A DNA stretch of 64,000 nt, from assembly GCF_002283555.1 (NCBI RefSeq), contig NZ_MVOI01000003.1, forward strand, positions 394,536 to 458,535, written 5' to 3'. Source of the DNA: Rubrivirga sp. SAORIC476. GTDB lineage: Bacteria; Bacteroidota; Rhodothermia; Rhodothermales; Rubricoccaceae. Below are positions 7,765-16,053 of the stretch, one piece after another. The position numbers were made by a program, and so were the translations under genes. The notes beneath the pieces were generated by a model. The model had not been told where the DNA came from. It saw only the letters and a program-made list of their open reading frames with translations, and ran no database searches. Within the stretch, counting starts at the first letter, position 1. Every line of letters begins with the position of its first letter.

Positions 7765-9045
7765 TCAAAACACCTCGACGCGCGGGATGGGCACCACGAA
7801 CTGCCCCCCCCACTCGCGGACGTGGCTCATCTGAGCCGCGATCTCGTCGCGCAGGTTCCAGGGGAGGATGAGGACGTAGTCCGGCCGCGTCTCGCTGATG
7901 ACGGCCGGGTCGTAGACCGGGATGCGAGCTCCGGGCGTGTAGGTGCCCTGCTTGTAGGGATTGCGGTCGACGGTGTAGTCAAGCAGGTCGGTCCGGATGC
8001 CGCAGTAGTTGAGGAGCGTGTTGCCCTTGCCGGGGGCGCCGTAGCCGACGACCGTTTTCCCGTCGCGGCGGGCCTGGATCAGAAAGTCGAGGAGGCCACG
8101 CTTGGTCTCGCGGACCTGCTCGGCGAAGGCGGCGTAGGTGGCGAGGTCGTCGACGCCCCAGGCCTGCTCACGGGCCTTCATCTCGACGGCGCGGGCGGTG
8201 ACGGGCTTCGTGGCGTCGGCGGCGTGCCGGGCGTAGATGCGGAGCGAGCCGCCGTGCGTGGGCAGCGTCTCGACGTCGAACAGCACGAGGCCGTGCCGCG
8301 CGAAGACGCGTTCGACGGCGGTGAACGAGAAGTACGAGAAGTGCTCGTGGTAGATGGTGTCGAACTGGTTGTTGTCGACCAGTTCCAGCAGGTGCGGGAA
8401 TTCGACCGTCGCCACGCCGTCGTCGGCGAGCAGCACGGCCAGCCCGGCGACGAAGCTGTTGAGGTGCGGCGTGTGCGCGAGCACGTTGTTGGCCGCGATC
8501 TGGTCGGCGCGGAGGCCCTCGGCGCGCATGGCGCGGGCCTCGTCCTCCCCGAAGAAGGCCACGCGCGTCGGCACGCCGCGCGCCACGGCCGCCTCGGCGA
8601 CGTTGGCGGCAGGCTCGACGCCCAGGCATGGGATGCCCTTCGCCACCGCGTGCTGGAGCAGGTACCCGTCGTTGGAGGCGATCTCAACCATCAGCGAGTC
8701 CTCCCCAAGGCCGAAGCGGTCGGCCACCTCGTCGACATAGCGGCGGGCGTGATCCACCCACGAGTCCGAGTAGGACGAGAAGTAGGCGTACTCGCCTTCG
8801 AAGATGGCCTCTGGTGGCACGACGGCGTCGATCTGCACCAGCGAGCACGTGTGGCAGACGAAGGCGTGGAGCGGGTAGTAGGTCTCCCCCTCCCCCAGTT
8901 GGTCCGGCCGGACGACGTTCTGGCACGGCGGGCTCGACCCGAGGTCGACCATGGAGTACCGGAGCGGCGTCCCGCACGAGCGGCACGGGAAGCCTTGGTC
9001 GGGGACCTCGGCGGGAAGCGCGGCGGGGGTATCGAGAACTTGCAT
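7765..9045 (-). CDS. sugar-nucleotide C-methyltransferase (NovU/TylC3-like)
   Basis: A 426-residue SAM-dependent methyltransferase. The N-terminal zinc-binding part is seen in CRSCGTPL and CHTCSLVQ. The SAM domain begins near residue 100 (VEIASNDGYLLQ), and IYHEHFSYFS is the family's catalytic His region. The C-terminal domain contains GYGAPGKGNTLLNY. These three parts are those of NDP-4-keto-deoxysugar C-methyltransferases that make branched sugars. Neighbouring epimerase genes supply the matching chemistry. Confidence 0.9.
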   Translation of the reverse strand: MQVLDTPAALPAEVPDQGFPCRSCGTPLRYSMVDLGSSPPCQNVVRPDQLGEGETYYPLHAFVCHTCSLVQIDAVVPPEAIFEGEYAYFSSYSDSWVDHARRYVDEVADRFGLGEDSLMVEIASNDGYLLQHAVAKGIPCLGVEPAANVAEAAVARGVPTRVAFFGEDEARAMRAEGLRADQIAANNVLAHTPHLNSFVAGLAVLLADDGVATVEFPHLLELVDNNQFDTIYHEHFSYFSFTAVERVFARHGLVLFDVETLPTHGGSLRIYARHAADATKPVTARAVEMKAREQAWGVDDLATYAAFAEQVRETKRGLLDFLIQARRDGKTVVGYGAPGKGNTLLNYCGIRTDLLDYTVDRNPYKQGTYTPGARIPVYDPAVISETRPDYVLILPWNLRDEIAAQMSHVREWGGQFVVPIPRVEVF

Positions 9046-9082
9046 GGGCGCGGGGTGCGAAAGGCGGAGTGCGTGAGGCGGG

Positions 9083-10162
9083 CTACCGGGCGACCTGCAG
9101 GAGAGGAAGCTCAGCGTCGATCGCGGTCGCCCCGTCGCCACCGATCCATCGGAGGTCGGTCGAGAGGGCCCCGGACTCCAGGAGCGTCTTGAGGCGGGCG
9201 ATGCGCGAGTAGCGCGGCCCCTCGAACACCTCGGGCTGGAGGTCCAACCCCGAGAGCGCGTCGCGCACCTCCCGGACCCCGTCGCGGACGGTCCAGGTGG
9301 GCTGCCAGCCAGGCAGGCGCTCGGCGATCTTCGCGAAGCTGACGCGGTAGGACCGGGTGTCCGGCGAGGCGCCGTCGGCGAAGGTGACGCGGCAATCGGG
9401 GACCTCCTCGCCGACGATGGTCGCGACGTCGCGGATCTGGTAGTTCTCCCCCTCACGTCCCACGTTGAAGGCCTGGTCGTGGACGGCCTCCCGCGGCGCC
9501 TCCAGCGCGGCCAGCACGGCGCGGCTCACGTCCTGGACGTGGACGAGCGGGCGCCAGGGCGTCCCGTCGGAGAGCATCCGGATGGCGCCGGTCGCGACGG
9601 CCCATGCAGTCAGGTTGTTCACCACGAGGTCAAACCGCAGCTTGGGCGAGGCGCCGTAGACGGTCGCGTTGCGGAGGTAGACCGGCGAGAAGGTGTCGGT
9701 GGCGAGCGCCCGGAGGCCCGCCTCGGCGTCCACCTTGGCCTGGCCATAAGGCGTCTGCGGGTGGAAGGCGGCCTCCTCCGTGACGGCGTCCTGGCCGGCG
9801 GCGCCGTACAGGCTGCACGAGCTGGCGAACACGAACCGCCCCACGGCCGCCTCGCGGGCGAGCGCGCCGAGGCGGACCGAAGCGTCGGCGTTGACCCGGC
9901 CCGTCAGGCCGGGGTCGAGGTTGCCCAGCGGGTCGTTCGACAGGTTCGCGAGGTGGATGACCGCGTCGAAGCCGTCGAGGTCGGCCGCGGTCAGGTCGCG
10001 CACGTCCCGGCGGACCGACGGCGGGGGCGAGGGCTGATCGCCGAACCCGCAGGTCGCGAACCACCCGGTGTCCAGGCCGACGACCTCGTGGCCCGCGGCG
10101 GTGAGGATCGGAGCGAGAACGGTGCCGATGTAGCCGTCGTGGCCGGTGAGCAGGAGGCGCAT
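9083..10162 (-). CDS. NAD-dependent epimerase/dehydratase (extended SDR)
   Basis: A 359-residue extended short-chain dehydrogenase. The NAD motif is GHDGYIG at the N-terminus, followed by a Ser in SSCSLYG and the YGQAK Tyr/Lys pair. HVQDVSRAVLAALE and FNVGREGENYQIRDV are typical of sugar-nucleotide epimerases and reductases. It heads the run 10162 to 7171, ahead of the C-methyltransferase and 3,5-epimerase, and probably acts on the same deoxysugar, perhaps as a 4-ketoreductase. Confidence 0.88.
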   Translation of the reverse strand: MRLLLTGHDGYIGTVLAPILTAAGHEVVGLDTGWFATCGFGDQPSPPPSVRRDVRDLTAADLDGFDAVIHLANLSNDPLGNLDPGLTGRVNADASVRLGALAREAAVGRFVFASSCSLYGAAGQDAVTEEAAFHPQTPYGQAKVDAEAGLRALATDTFSPVYLRNATVYGASPKLRFDLVVNNLTAWAVATGAIRMLSDGTPWRPLVHVQDVSRAVLAALEAPREAVHDQAFNVGREGENYQIRDVATIVGEEVPDCRVTFADGASPDTRSYRVSFAKIAERLPGWQPTWTVRDGVREVRDALSGLDLQPEVFEGPRYSRIARLKTLLESGALSTDLRWIGGDGATAIDAELPLLQVAR

Positions 10163-10254
10163 GGGATCGAGAGGGAGACCTGCAGTCCCGAGGCCAATTC
10201 CATACCACTGCCCCGAGCGGCCGTTTACCCCGCCCGAGCGGTACGCGACAGTAC

Positions 10255-10297
10255 CAAAGGGAACGGGGCCGCCCGGATCGCTCCGAACCGCCCCGTC
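10255..10297 (-). terminator. possible terminator of the 97-residue protein gene
   Basis: On the minus strand, arms ACGGGGC and GCCCCGT are followed by a short pyrimidine run (TCCCTTT) about 30 bases past the stop at 10325. The T tract is weak. Confidence 0.4.
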
Positions 10298-10324
10298 AGG
10301 CTGGGTGGTGCCAGCGGAAAGTCG

Positions 10325-10618
10325 CTACGAGGCGCGCGAGATGTGGACCTCGTACATGTCGCCCTCGGTGCGGCGGCTGTTGACCTGGTGCTCGCCCTCG
10401 AAGTTGCGCCGCATGTAGTTGCGGACGCCCTGGACCTCGTTCTTGCTCGCGGTGAACGCGAGGACGGTCCCTTTGTCGAGGTCCCTGAACTGGTCCCCGA
10501 TGGGAGAATACTTGCTTCGACGCGTGCCTCGGGCGCTGCGGCGCTCGACGGCCTCCGTCTCGGAGAGGGTCTCGAATTCGAACGGGGTGTTCTTGCGAGG
10601 GGTGCGGGCTTTCGCCAT
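10325..10618 (-). CDS. hypothetical small basic protein
   Basis: A 97-residue protein of unknown family. It is basic at the N-terminus (MAKARTPRKNTPFEF), then has a central segment SKYSPIGDQFRDLDKGTVLAF. The C-terminal half (NEVQGVRNYMRRNFEGEHQVNSRR) reads like a helix with an Arg-rich strand, which could bind nucleic acid; that is a guess. It stands alone between the sugar operon and a glycosyltransferase. A stable hairpin lies in its presumed leader at 10642-10664. Confidence 0.65.
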   Translation of the reverse strand: MAKARTPRKNTPFEFETLSETEAVERRSARGTRRSKYSPIGDQFRDLDKGTVLAFTASKNEVQGVRNYMRRNFEGEHQVNSRRTEGDMYEVHISRAS

Positions 10619-10641
10619 GGTCGTAGAAGATGATGGTGAGT

Positions 10642-10664
10642 GCGGGGGTCCGTGTCGCCCCCGC
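10642..10664 (-). promoter_or_regulatory. leader hairpin and possible -10 of the small basic protein
   Basis: Arms GCGGGGG and CCCCCGC surround a 9-base loop, 24 bases upstream of the start codon. Immediately upstream on the minus strand is TATTAT (10671-10676), a good -10-like hexamer, so a transcript would begin near this hairpin. No clear -35 is seen. Confidence 0.4.
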
Positions 10665-10810
10665 TCTCTGATAATACTCACGCACCCTCCGTTCGGTTCA
10701 CCGATCCCTCCTTCGGTAGTATTCCCGCACTATCTCGTGTCCTAAACCAACCCCGGGGCCTCGAAATCGTCTCTCCACATCCATGCACATGTGAGCACGC
10801 TCCGCTCCCA

Positions 10811-11575
10811 TCAACTGACGAATGGGGTCACGGCGGGCGAGCGGCTCCGCTCACGAGCCGTGCCGAGGAGGAAGCGCGGCACGACGCGGCTGTAGCGTTT
10901 CCACAAGCGCCGGGGCTCCATGGCGAGCCGGAACGCCCATTCCAGCCCCGCCTGCTGCAACACCGCTGGCGCCTGCCGGAGCAAGCCTGCGTGGAAATCG
11001 AAGGCGGCCCCCACTGCGAGACACACGGCCCCCACGCGCTCGGCGTGCTCCGCGCACCAGCGCTCCTGCCGCGGGCACCCCAGCCCTACGAACACGATCC
11101 GGGCGCCCGACGCGCGGAGCCGCTGCACGTCCGCCTCGTCCTCCTCGTCCGAGAGCGCGCGGAAGGGCGGCGAGATGGCCTCGACCAGTTGCAGACCCGG
11201 CGCGAGCGCGGGCAGCCGCTCCTGGAGCAAGGCGATGACCTGGGGCGAGGACCCGTAGAGGGCCACCGACACGCCCGCCTCGGCGGCGCGCTGGGCGACT
11301 GCCAGCATCACGTCCGGCCCGTAGGCCCGGTCGGGCTGGTCGACCCCGCGCGCACGCATCTCGCGGACGATGCTCATGCCGTCCGGCACGTTCAGGTCAG
11401 ACCCGTTGAGGACGCGCTCGAAGGACGGGTCGTCCTGCGCTTCGATGACGCCGTGGGCGTTCGAGAAGCACGCGTAGCGCGCCTCCCCCGCCTGGGCCCA
11501 GCGCAGCACATCGTCGGCGGTCTGCGAGGTCGTGCGAGCGTCAAAGCGGACGCCGAGGATGGGGACGGAGGCCAT
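10811..11575 (-). CDS. WecB/TagA/CpsF family glycosyltransferase
   Basis: A 254-residue GT26-type enzyme that transfers N-acetylmannosaminuronic acid, ManNAc or a similar sugar to a polyprenyl-linked acceptor at the inner membrane. Conserved blocks are seen in order: FSNAHGVIEAQDD, NVPDGMSIV, YGPDVMLAV, VGLGCPRQERW and VGAAFDFHAG. MASVPILGV was taken as the start; an ATG 39 bases upstream is possible. Divergent from serine palmitoyltransferase. It probably belongs with the sugar genes at 7.1-10.2 kb in surface polysaccharide assembly. Confidence 0.9.
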   Translation of the reverse strand: MASVPILGVRFDARTTSQTADDVLRWAQAGEARYACFSNAHGVIEAQDDPSFERVLNGSDLNVPDGMSIVREMRARGVDQPDRAYGPDVMLAVAQRAAEAGVSVALYGSSPQVIALLQERLPALAPGLQLVEAISPPFRALSDEEDEADVQRLRASGARIVFVGLGCPRQERWCAEHAERVGAVCLAVGAAFDFHAGLLRQAPAVLQQAGLEWAFRLAMEPRRLWKRYSRVVPRFLLGTARERSRSPAVTPFVS

Positions 11576-11756
11576 GGGTCGGTTGGAGAGGAGGACTCCG
11601 GGATCGGCACACATCGAGCCAGTCCCGGCCGGCCGGGTGGATCCGGGAGACTCGGGGACCACAGCGTTCCACTCGGCCCAGGTTGAAACGCGGTGTGGCG
11701 CTGGCACACCCTCTCCCCCTTCACGGGGTATTGCGGACGCTCCCTCCGCCTGCGGG

Positions 11757-11764
11757 TATCTTTG
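11757..11764 (+). promoter_or_regulatory. TAnnTTTG-type promoter box
   Basis: TATCTTTG matches the Bacteroidota -7 consensus TAnnTTTG exactly and lies 33 bases before the serine palmitoyltransferase ATG. A TTG at 11731-11733 may be the -33 element. Confidence 0.55.
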
Positions 11765-11789
11765 TCGGTCGCCGCACCGGCTCGCGCCC

Positions 11790-13118
11790 ATGACCCTCCC
11801 CGACTTCCAAGGACAGCAGCCGTTCGGCGCCACGCCGGACCCCGGCGCGCGGCCTGCGGCCTCCATCTTCGACAAGGCCACGGCCTTCTTCGGCCCCGAC
11901 GGGGACTACCAGAAGGTCCATGACGCCGATCTGTACCCGTACTTCCGGGCGATCGAGGTCAACGAGGGCACGACGGCCGTCATCAACGGTCGGGAGACCA
12001 TCATGGCGGGGTCGAACAACTACCTCGGCCTGACGAGCGACCCGCGTGTCCGCGAGGCGGCCAAGGCGGCGGTCGACAAGTACGGCACCGGCTGCACGGG
12101 GAGCCGCTTCCTGAACGGCACCCTCGACCTCCATCTCGAACTGGAGGCCCGGCTGGCGACGTTCCTCCGCAAGGAGGCCTGCGTGCTGTTCTCGACCGGC
12201 TACATGACCAACCAGGGCATCCTGCAGAGCCTGGCCGGCCGTGGCGACGTCATCTTCTCGGACAAGGACAACCACGCCTGCATCCTGGCCGGGCAGCAGG
12301 TGTCGGCCGCCGAGACGGTCCGCTACCGCCACAGCGACATGGCGCACCTGCGCACGTTCCTGGAGCGCATCTCCAACGACCGGCCCGAGGCGGGCAAGAT
12401 CATCGCCACGGACGGCGTGTTCTCGATGTCGGGCACGCTGGCCAAGGTGCCCGAGCTGGTGGCCCTGGCCGAGGAGTTCGGCGCGGCGCTCTACCTCGAC
12501 GACGCTCACGCCGTCGGCGTGATCGGCGACGGCGGGCGCGGCTCGGCCTCGGCGTTCGGCTTGGAGTCCCGCGTCGACATCACCACGGGCACGTTCTCGA
12601 AGAGCTTCTCCAGCCTGGGCGGCTTCGCTGTGGGCGACGAGACGGTGATGGAGTACGTCCGCCACACGGCCTCGACGCACATCTTCTCGGCGTCGATGCC
12701 GCCGTCTGCCGTGGCGACCGTCTTGGCGTGCCTCGACATCCTCGAGGCCGAGCCCGAGCGGCTCGACCGCCTGGCGGAGATCTCGAACTACATGCGCGAG
12801 GGGTTCCGCAACCTGGGCTTCGACGTGTGGGCCTCCGAGACGCCCATCATCCCGGTCGTGATCGGGGAGATGTACCGCTGCTTCCGGTTCTGGAAGGACC
12901 TGCTGGAGGAAGGCGTGTTTACGAACGCGGTCATCCCGCCCGCCGTCCCCCCCGGCCAGTCGCTGATGCGGACGAGCTACATGGCCACCCACACCGACGA
13001 GGAACTCGACCGCGTCCTGAGCGCCTTCGAGACGGTCGGGCTGCGGCACGGCATCATCGCGCCCGGCGGCACGCGCGGCCCGGCGATGGACGAGCTCCCG
13101 ACGAACGGCACGCGGTAG
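11790..13118 (+). CDS. serine palmitoyltransferase-like aminotransferase (alpha-oxoamine synthase)
   Basis: A 442-residue PLP enzyme of the alpha-oxoamine synthase family, which condenses an amino acid with an acyl thioester. Visible blocks are AGSNNYLGLTSDPRV, YGTGCTGSRFLNGT, DGVFSMSGTLA, LDDAHAVGV, and the PLP lysine in TGTFSKSFSSLGGF. The long N-terminus with FFGPDGDYQKVHDADLYPYFR is characteristic of bacterial serine palmitoyltransferases rather than KBL or BioF. The product would be 3-ketosphinganine, the first step of sphingolipid synthesis known in Bacteroidota. The start is supported by the promoter box 33 bases upstream. Confidence 0.88.
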   Translation: MTLPDFQGQQPFGATPDPGARPAASIFDKATAFFGPDGDYQKVHDADLYPYFRAIEVNEGTTAVINGRETIMAGSNNYLGLTSDPRVREAAKAAVDKYGTGCTGSRFLNGTLDLHLELEARLATFLRKEACVLFSTGYMTNQGILQSLAGRGDVIFSDKDNHACILAGQQVSAAETVRYRHSDMAHLRTFLERISNDRPEAGKIIATDGVFSMSGTLAKVPELVALAEEFGAALYLDDAHAVGVIGDGGRGSASAFGLESRVDITTGTFSKSFSSLGGFAVGDETVMEYVRHTASTHIFSASMPPSAVATVLACLDILEAEPERLDRLAEISNYMREGFRNLGFDVWASETPIIPVVIGEMYRCFRFWKDLLEEGVFTNAVIPPAVPPGQSLMRTSYMATHTDEELDRVLSAFETVGLRHGIIAPGGTRGPAMDELPTNGTR

Positions 13119-13159
13119 GCCACCTCGGCGGCGTCTCGTGGCAGGCGGGACGGGGGCGG

Positions 13160-13169
13160 TAGCTTCGGG
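13160..13169 (+). promoter_or_regulatory. TAGCTTCGGG promoter-like box
   Basis: TAGCTTCGGG lies 28 bases before the ATG at 13188. The same box recurs at the same distance before other genes in the window. Confidence 0.45.
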
Positions 13170-13187
13170 CCGCTCCTCCCCCGTTCC

Positions 13188-14324
13188 ATGTCCGCGCTCA
13201 CCGTCCGCCCCGTCCGCTCCTCCGCCGACCGGAAGGCGTTTCTCGACTTCCCCTACGGCCACTACGAGGGCAACCGGCACTTCGTCCCGCCGCTGCGGAT
13301 GGACCAGGCGGGCGTGCTCAACGAGAAGAAGAACCCCTTCTTCGAGCACGGCACCGCGGAGCTCTTCCTGGCCGAGCGCGGCAGCACGCTCGTCGGGCGG
13401 ATCGCGGCCATCGAGAACGGCCAGCACCTGGAGAAGTACGCCGACGGCAACGGCTTCTTCGGCTTCTTCGAGACCATCGAGGACTACGCCGTCGCCGAGG
13501 CGCTGCTGGACGCCGCCGCAGACTGGCTCCGCGCCCGCGGCCTGACAGGCGTCCGCGGCCCGACGAACCCGTCCATGAACGACGTGGCCGGGCTGCTGGT
13601 GGACGGCTACGACCGGCCGCCGTCGATCCTGCTGCCGTACAACCACCCGTTCTACGCCGAGTACCTGGAGCGCTGGGGCTTCGAGCGGGCCATGACGATG
13701 TGGGCGTTCTACGTCCACGAGGCGTACATCAACAAGGGCCGGATGGAGCGCGGCGCGCAGATCGTGACGCGACGCAACCCCGGCATCACGGTCCGCTCGC
13801 TGGACCCGAAGCGGTTCGACGCCGACATCGCGGCGGCCATGCGGATCTACAACGAGGCCTGGGCCGAGAACTGGGGCCACGTGCCCTACACCGAGCACGA
13901 GGCGCTCCACCTCGCGAGCGAGATGAAGCCGATCATCGAGAAGGACCTCTTCCTGTTCGCCGAGTTGGACGGCGAGCCGATCGCGTTCGCGGCGTCGCTG
14001 CCGAACCTCAACCAGGCGCTCAAGCACCTGCCGAAGGGCCGACTCGCCTCGCTCGGCCTCCCGAAGGTGCTCGGCACGTGGAAGCTGGGCGGCGTCTACG
14101 AGATCCGGATGGCTCTGATGGGCGTCCTGCCGCAGCACCGCAACCTGGGACTGGACGCGCTCCTCATCCACCAGACCATCGTCAACGGACAGCGGGACGG
14201 CTACCAGGCAGCCGAGCTGTCGTGGGTGCTGGACTCCAACACACCGCTCGTCAACGCGCTGGAGAAGCTGGGCTGCGTCCGGGACAAGGAGTACGCCATG
14301 TTCGAGGCGGCGCTGACGGGATGA
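13188..14324 (+). CDS. GNAT-superfamily acyltransferase, candidate bacterial ceramide synthase
   Basis: A 378-residue protein with a C-terminal GNAT fold; the acyl-CoA loop is near LMGVLPQHRNLGLDALLI. The N-terminal half carries conserved-looking blocks (FPYGHYEGNRHFVPPLRMDQ, GPTNPSMNDVAGLLVDGYD). The family is usually annotated as YghO-like or hypothetical. Bacterial ceramide synthases identified in Caulobacter belong to the GNAT superfamily, and this gene sits 69 bases after serine palmitoyltransferase. N-acylation of the sphingoid base is therefore a reasonable inference. ATGA overlap with the next gene. Confidence 0.75.
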   Translation: MSALTVRPVRSSADRKAFLDFPYGHYEGNRHFVPPLRMDQAGVLNEKKNPFFEHGTAELFLAERGSTLVGRIAAIENGQHLEKYADGNGFFGFFETIEDYAVAEALLDAAADWLRARGLTGVRGPTNPSMNDVAGLLVDGYDRPPSILLPYNHPFYAEYLERWGFERAMTMWAFYVHEAYINKGRMERGAQIVTRRNPGITVRSLDPKRFDADIAAAMRIYNEAWAENWGHVPYTEHEALHLASEMKPIIEKDLFLFAELDGEPIAFAASLPNLNQALKHLPKGRLASLGLPKVLGTWKLGGVYEIRMALMGVLPQHRNLGLDALLIHQTIVNGQRDGYQAAELSWVLDSNTPLVNALEKLGCVRDKEYAMFEAALTG

Positions 14325-15493
14325 GTCCGCTGCGTCTTCTGATCGTCGGCGGCGGGCACGCGAGTCTCCCTCTCCTCGGCCACGCTCGTCGCCTCGCCGA
14401 GGCGGAGGGGGCGACGGTCACCCTGGTCTCGGATCGGTCGGAGTTGTGGTACTCGGGGATGACGCCCGAGTGGCTCGGCGGGGTCTATACCCAGACGGAT
14501 GTGACGATTCCGCTGGCGCCGATCTGCGAGCGCGAGGGCGTCCGCTTCGTGCAGGCCCGCGCGGTCGGGCTCGACCGGGATGCTCGCGAGGTCGTCCTCG
14601 CCGACGGGCGCCGCGAGCCCTACGACGTGGTGGCGTTCGACATCGGCGCCGTCAATCCGGGCCGGGCGGACGCCGAGGCAGCGGTGTGGACGAAGCCGCT
14701 CTGGCGGATCGAGGCGCTGGGCCGGTTCTTGGACGAGGCGGGAGGAGCGCGGCGCCATCTCGTGATCGTCGGGGGCGGCGCGGCGGGTACGGAGACGGCC
14801 CTCAACGTGACCGCTCGGCCCGACCTGCACCGCCTCTCGGTCACCGTCCTCGAACCCGGCCAGCGGCTCTGTCCCGAGTTGCCCACCCGGGTCGGCGCCT
14901 GGGCCGCAGAGACGCTCCGCCGACGCGGCGCGACGGTCCGCCTCGGGACCCGCGCCGAGGGCGCCGATGCCGGGGGCGTCCACCTGCCCGGCGAGGTGCT
15001 CCCCGCCGACGCGGTGCTGTGGGCGACCGGCTCGGTCGGTCCACCGTTGTTTGGCGACGCGGGGCTGTCCGTCACCGAACGGGGCCTCGCCCGCGTCGAT
15101 GTGGGCCTCCGGTCGGTAGACGATGGCCGCGTGTTCGTGGCGGGCGACAGCGCGTCGGTCGCGGGGCGTGAAGCCTTGCCACGCATCGGCGTCCACGCCG
15201 TCAAGCAGGGGCCGGTCTTGCGCGAGAACGTCGCACAGGCGCTCCGCGCACTGGGCGCGGGGCAGGATCCGGCCCGCATCCCCCTCCGTCCGTTCCGGCC
15301 GTACCCGGTCGCACCGCTTCTGCTCTCGACCGGCGAGCCGTCGGCGTGGTGGATCGCAGGCCCGGTTGCGCTGAAGAGTCGCCTCCTGCTCCGCCTCAAG
15401 CATGCCGTCGACCGGCGCTGGATCGAGCGGTATCGGTCGGCCGACACCGCCGGGTCCCGCTGGGACGCGCGGCACGCTGCGGCGCGGGGCTAG
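14321..15493 (+). CDS. FAD-dependent pyridine nucleotide-disulfide oxidoreductase (TIGR03169-like)
   Basis: A 390-residue NDH-2-like flavoprotein. It has an FAD-binding GGGH motif (LLIVGGGHASLPLLG), an NAD(P) motif (LVIVGGGAAGTETA), and a second FAD contact RVFVAGDSASV. The phrase ELWYSGMTPEWLGGVY is typical of the TIGR03169 family, which is also found fused to selenide-water dikinase (SelD). No SelD domain is present here. Its ATG overlaps the preceding stop, so it is translationally coupled to the putative ceramide synthase. The physiological substrate is unknown. Confidence 0.82.
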   Translation: MSPLRLLIVGGGHASLPLLGHARRLAEAEGATVTLVSDRSELWYSGMTPEWLGGVYTQTDVTIPLAPICEREGVRFVQARAVGLDRDAREVVLADGRREPYDVVAFDIGAVNPGRADAEAAVWTKPLWRIEALGRFLDEAGGARRHLVIVGGGAAGTETALNVTARPDLHRLSVTVLEPGQRLCPELPTRVGAWAAETLRRRGATVRLGTRAEGADAGGVHLPGEVLPADAVLWATGSVGPPLFGDAGLSVTERGLARVDVGLRSVDDGRVFVAGDSASVAGREALPRIGVHAVKQGPVLRENVAQALRALGAGQDPARIPLRPFRPYPVAPLLLSTGEPSAWWIAGPVALKSRLLLRLKHAVDRRWIERYRSADTAGSRWDARHAAARG

Positions 15494-15501
15494 ACTCCAG
15501 C

Positions 15502-16053
15502 ATGGCCCGCCGTCTCCTTCTCCTCGCGCTCGTGCTGGGCGCCTGCGAGTCCGCCCCTTCCCGGTCGGACCCGAGGCCGGCGGAGCCGACCGCCCCGTCC
15601 CGACCTGCGGTTCCGGAGCCGGTCGATGCGCCGTACACGCCATTCGACGCGGCCCAAGCCGTCTTCGACACCACCGAACCACCGGAGCAGGTGGTACAGA
15701 TTCCGCCTCGGCCACTGCCGCCGCCTCGACCGCCACGGCCTCGCCCCACGCCGCCACCTTCCCCGCAGCCTCCACGCGGGACCTCCGGCCGCTGCGACGT
15801 GCGTGGGACGGAGAGCTACTGCTTCGCATACACCGGCGAGGGCTGGACCCCGGAGTCGGCGCGGGCGCAGTGCGATGCCGCTCCAGATGCCACGTTCTCG
15901 CCCGGGACCTGCCCGGTCGAGGGCCGCATCGCGACCTGCACCTTCGAGCGCGAGTCGACACCCGGCCGGGAGATCGTCTACACGTACTACGCGCCGTACG
16001 ACCCGGCGCTGGCGGCGCTCGCTTGTCCCGGCACGTTCACTCGGATCGAGTAG
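15502..16053 (+). CDS. proline-rich hypothetical lipoprotein
   Basis: A 183-residue protein with signal MARRLLLLALVLGACES (lipobox LGAC). A Pro/Arg-rich spacer at about residues 72-98 separates the anchor from a 85-residue domain with six cysteines (GRCDVRGTESYCFAY, RAQCDAA, GTCPVEG, ATCTFE, LACPG), probably disulfide-bonded. I do not recognise the family. Its 3' end overlaps the convergent response regulator gene by 67 bases. Confidence 0.75.
   Translation: MARRLLLLALVLGACESAPSRSDPRPAEPTAPSRPAVPEPVDAPYTPFDAAQAVFDTTEPPEQVVQIPPRPLPPPRPPRPRPTPPPSPQPPRGTSGRCDVRGTESYCFAYTGEGWTPESARAQCDAAPDATFSPGTCPVEGRIATCTFERESTPGREIVYTYYAPYDPALAALACPGTFTRIE

Noticed and set aside
11721-14171. An 816-codon open frame on the minus strand across serine palmitoyltransferase and the GNAT gene
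   Set aside because: It is a shadow: low stop-codon frequency in high-GC DNA. The plus-strand frames carry clear family motifs, the minus-strand translation carries none.
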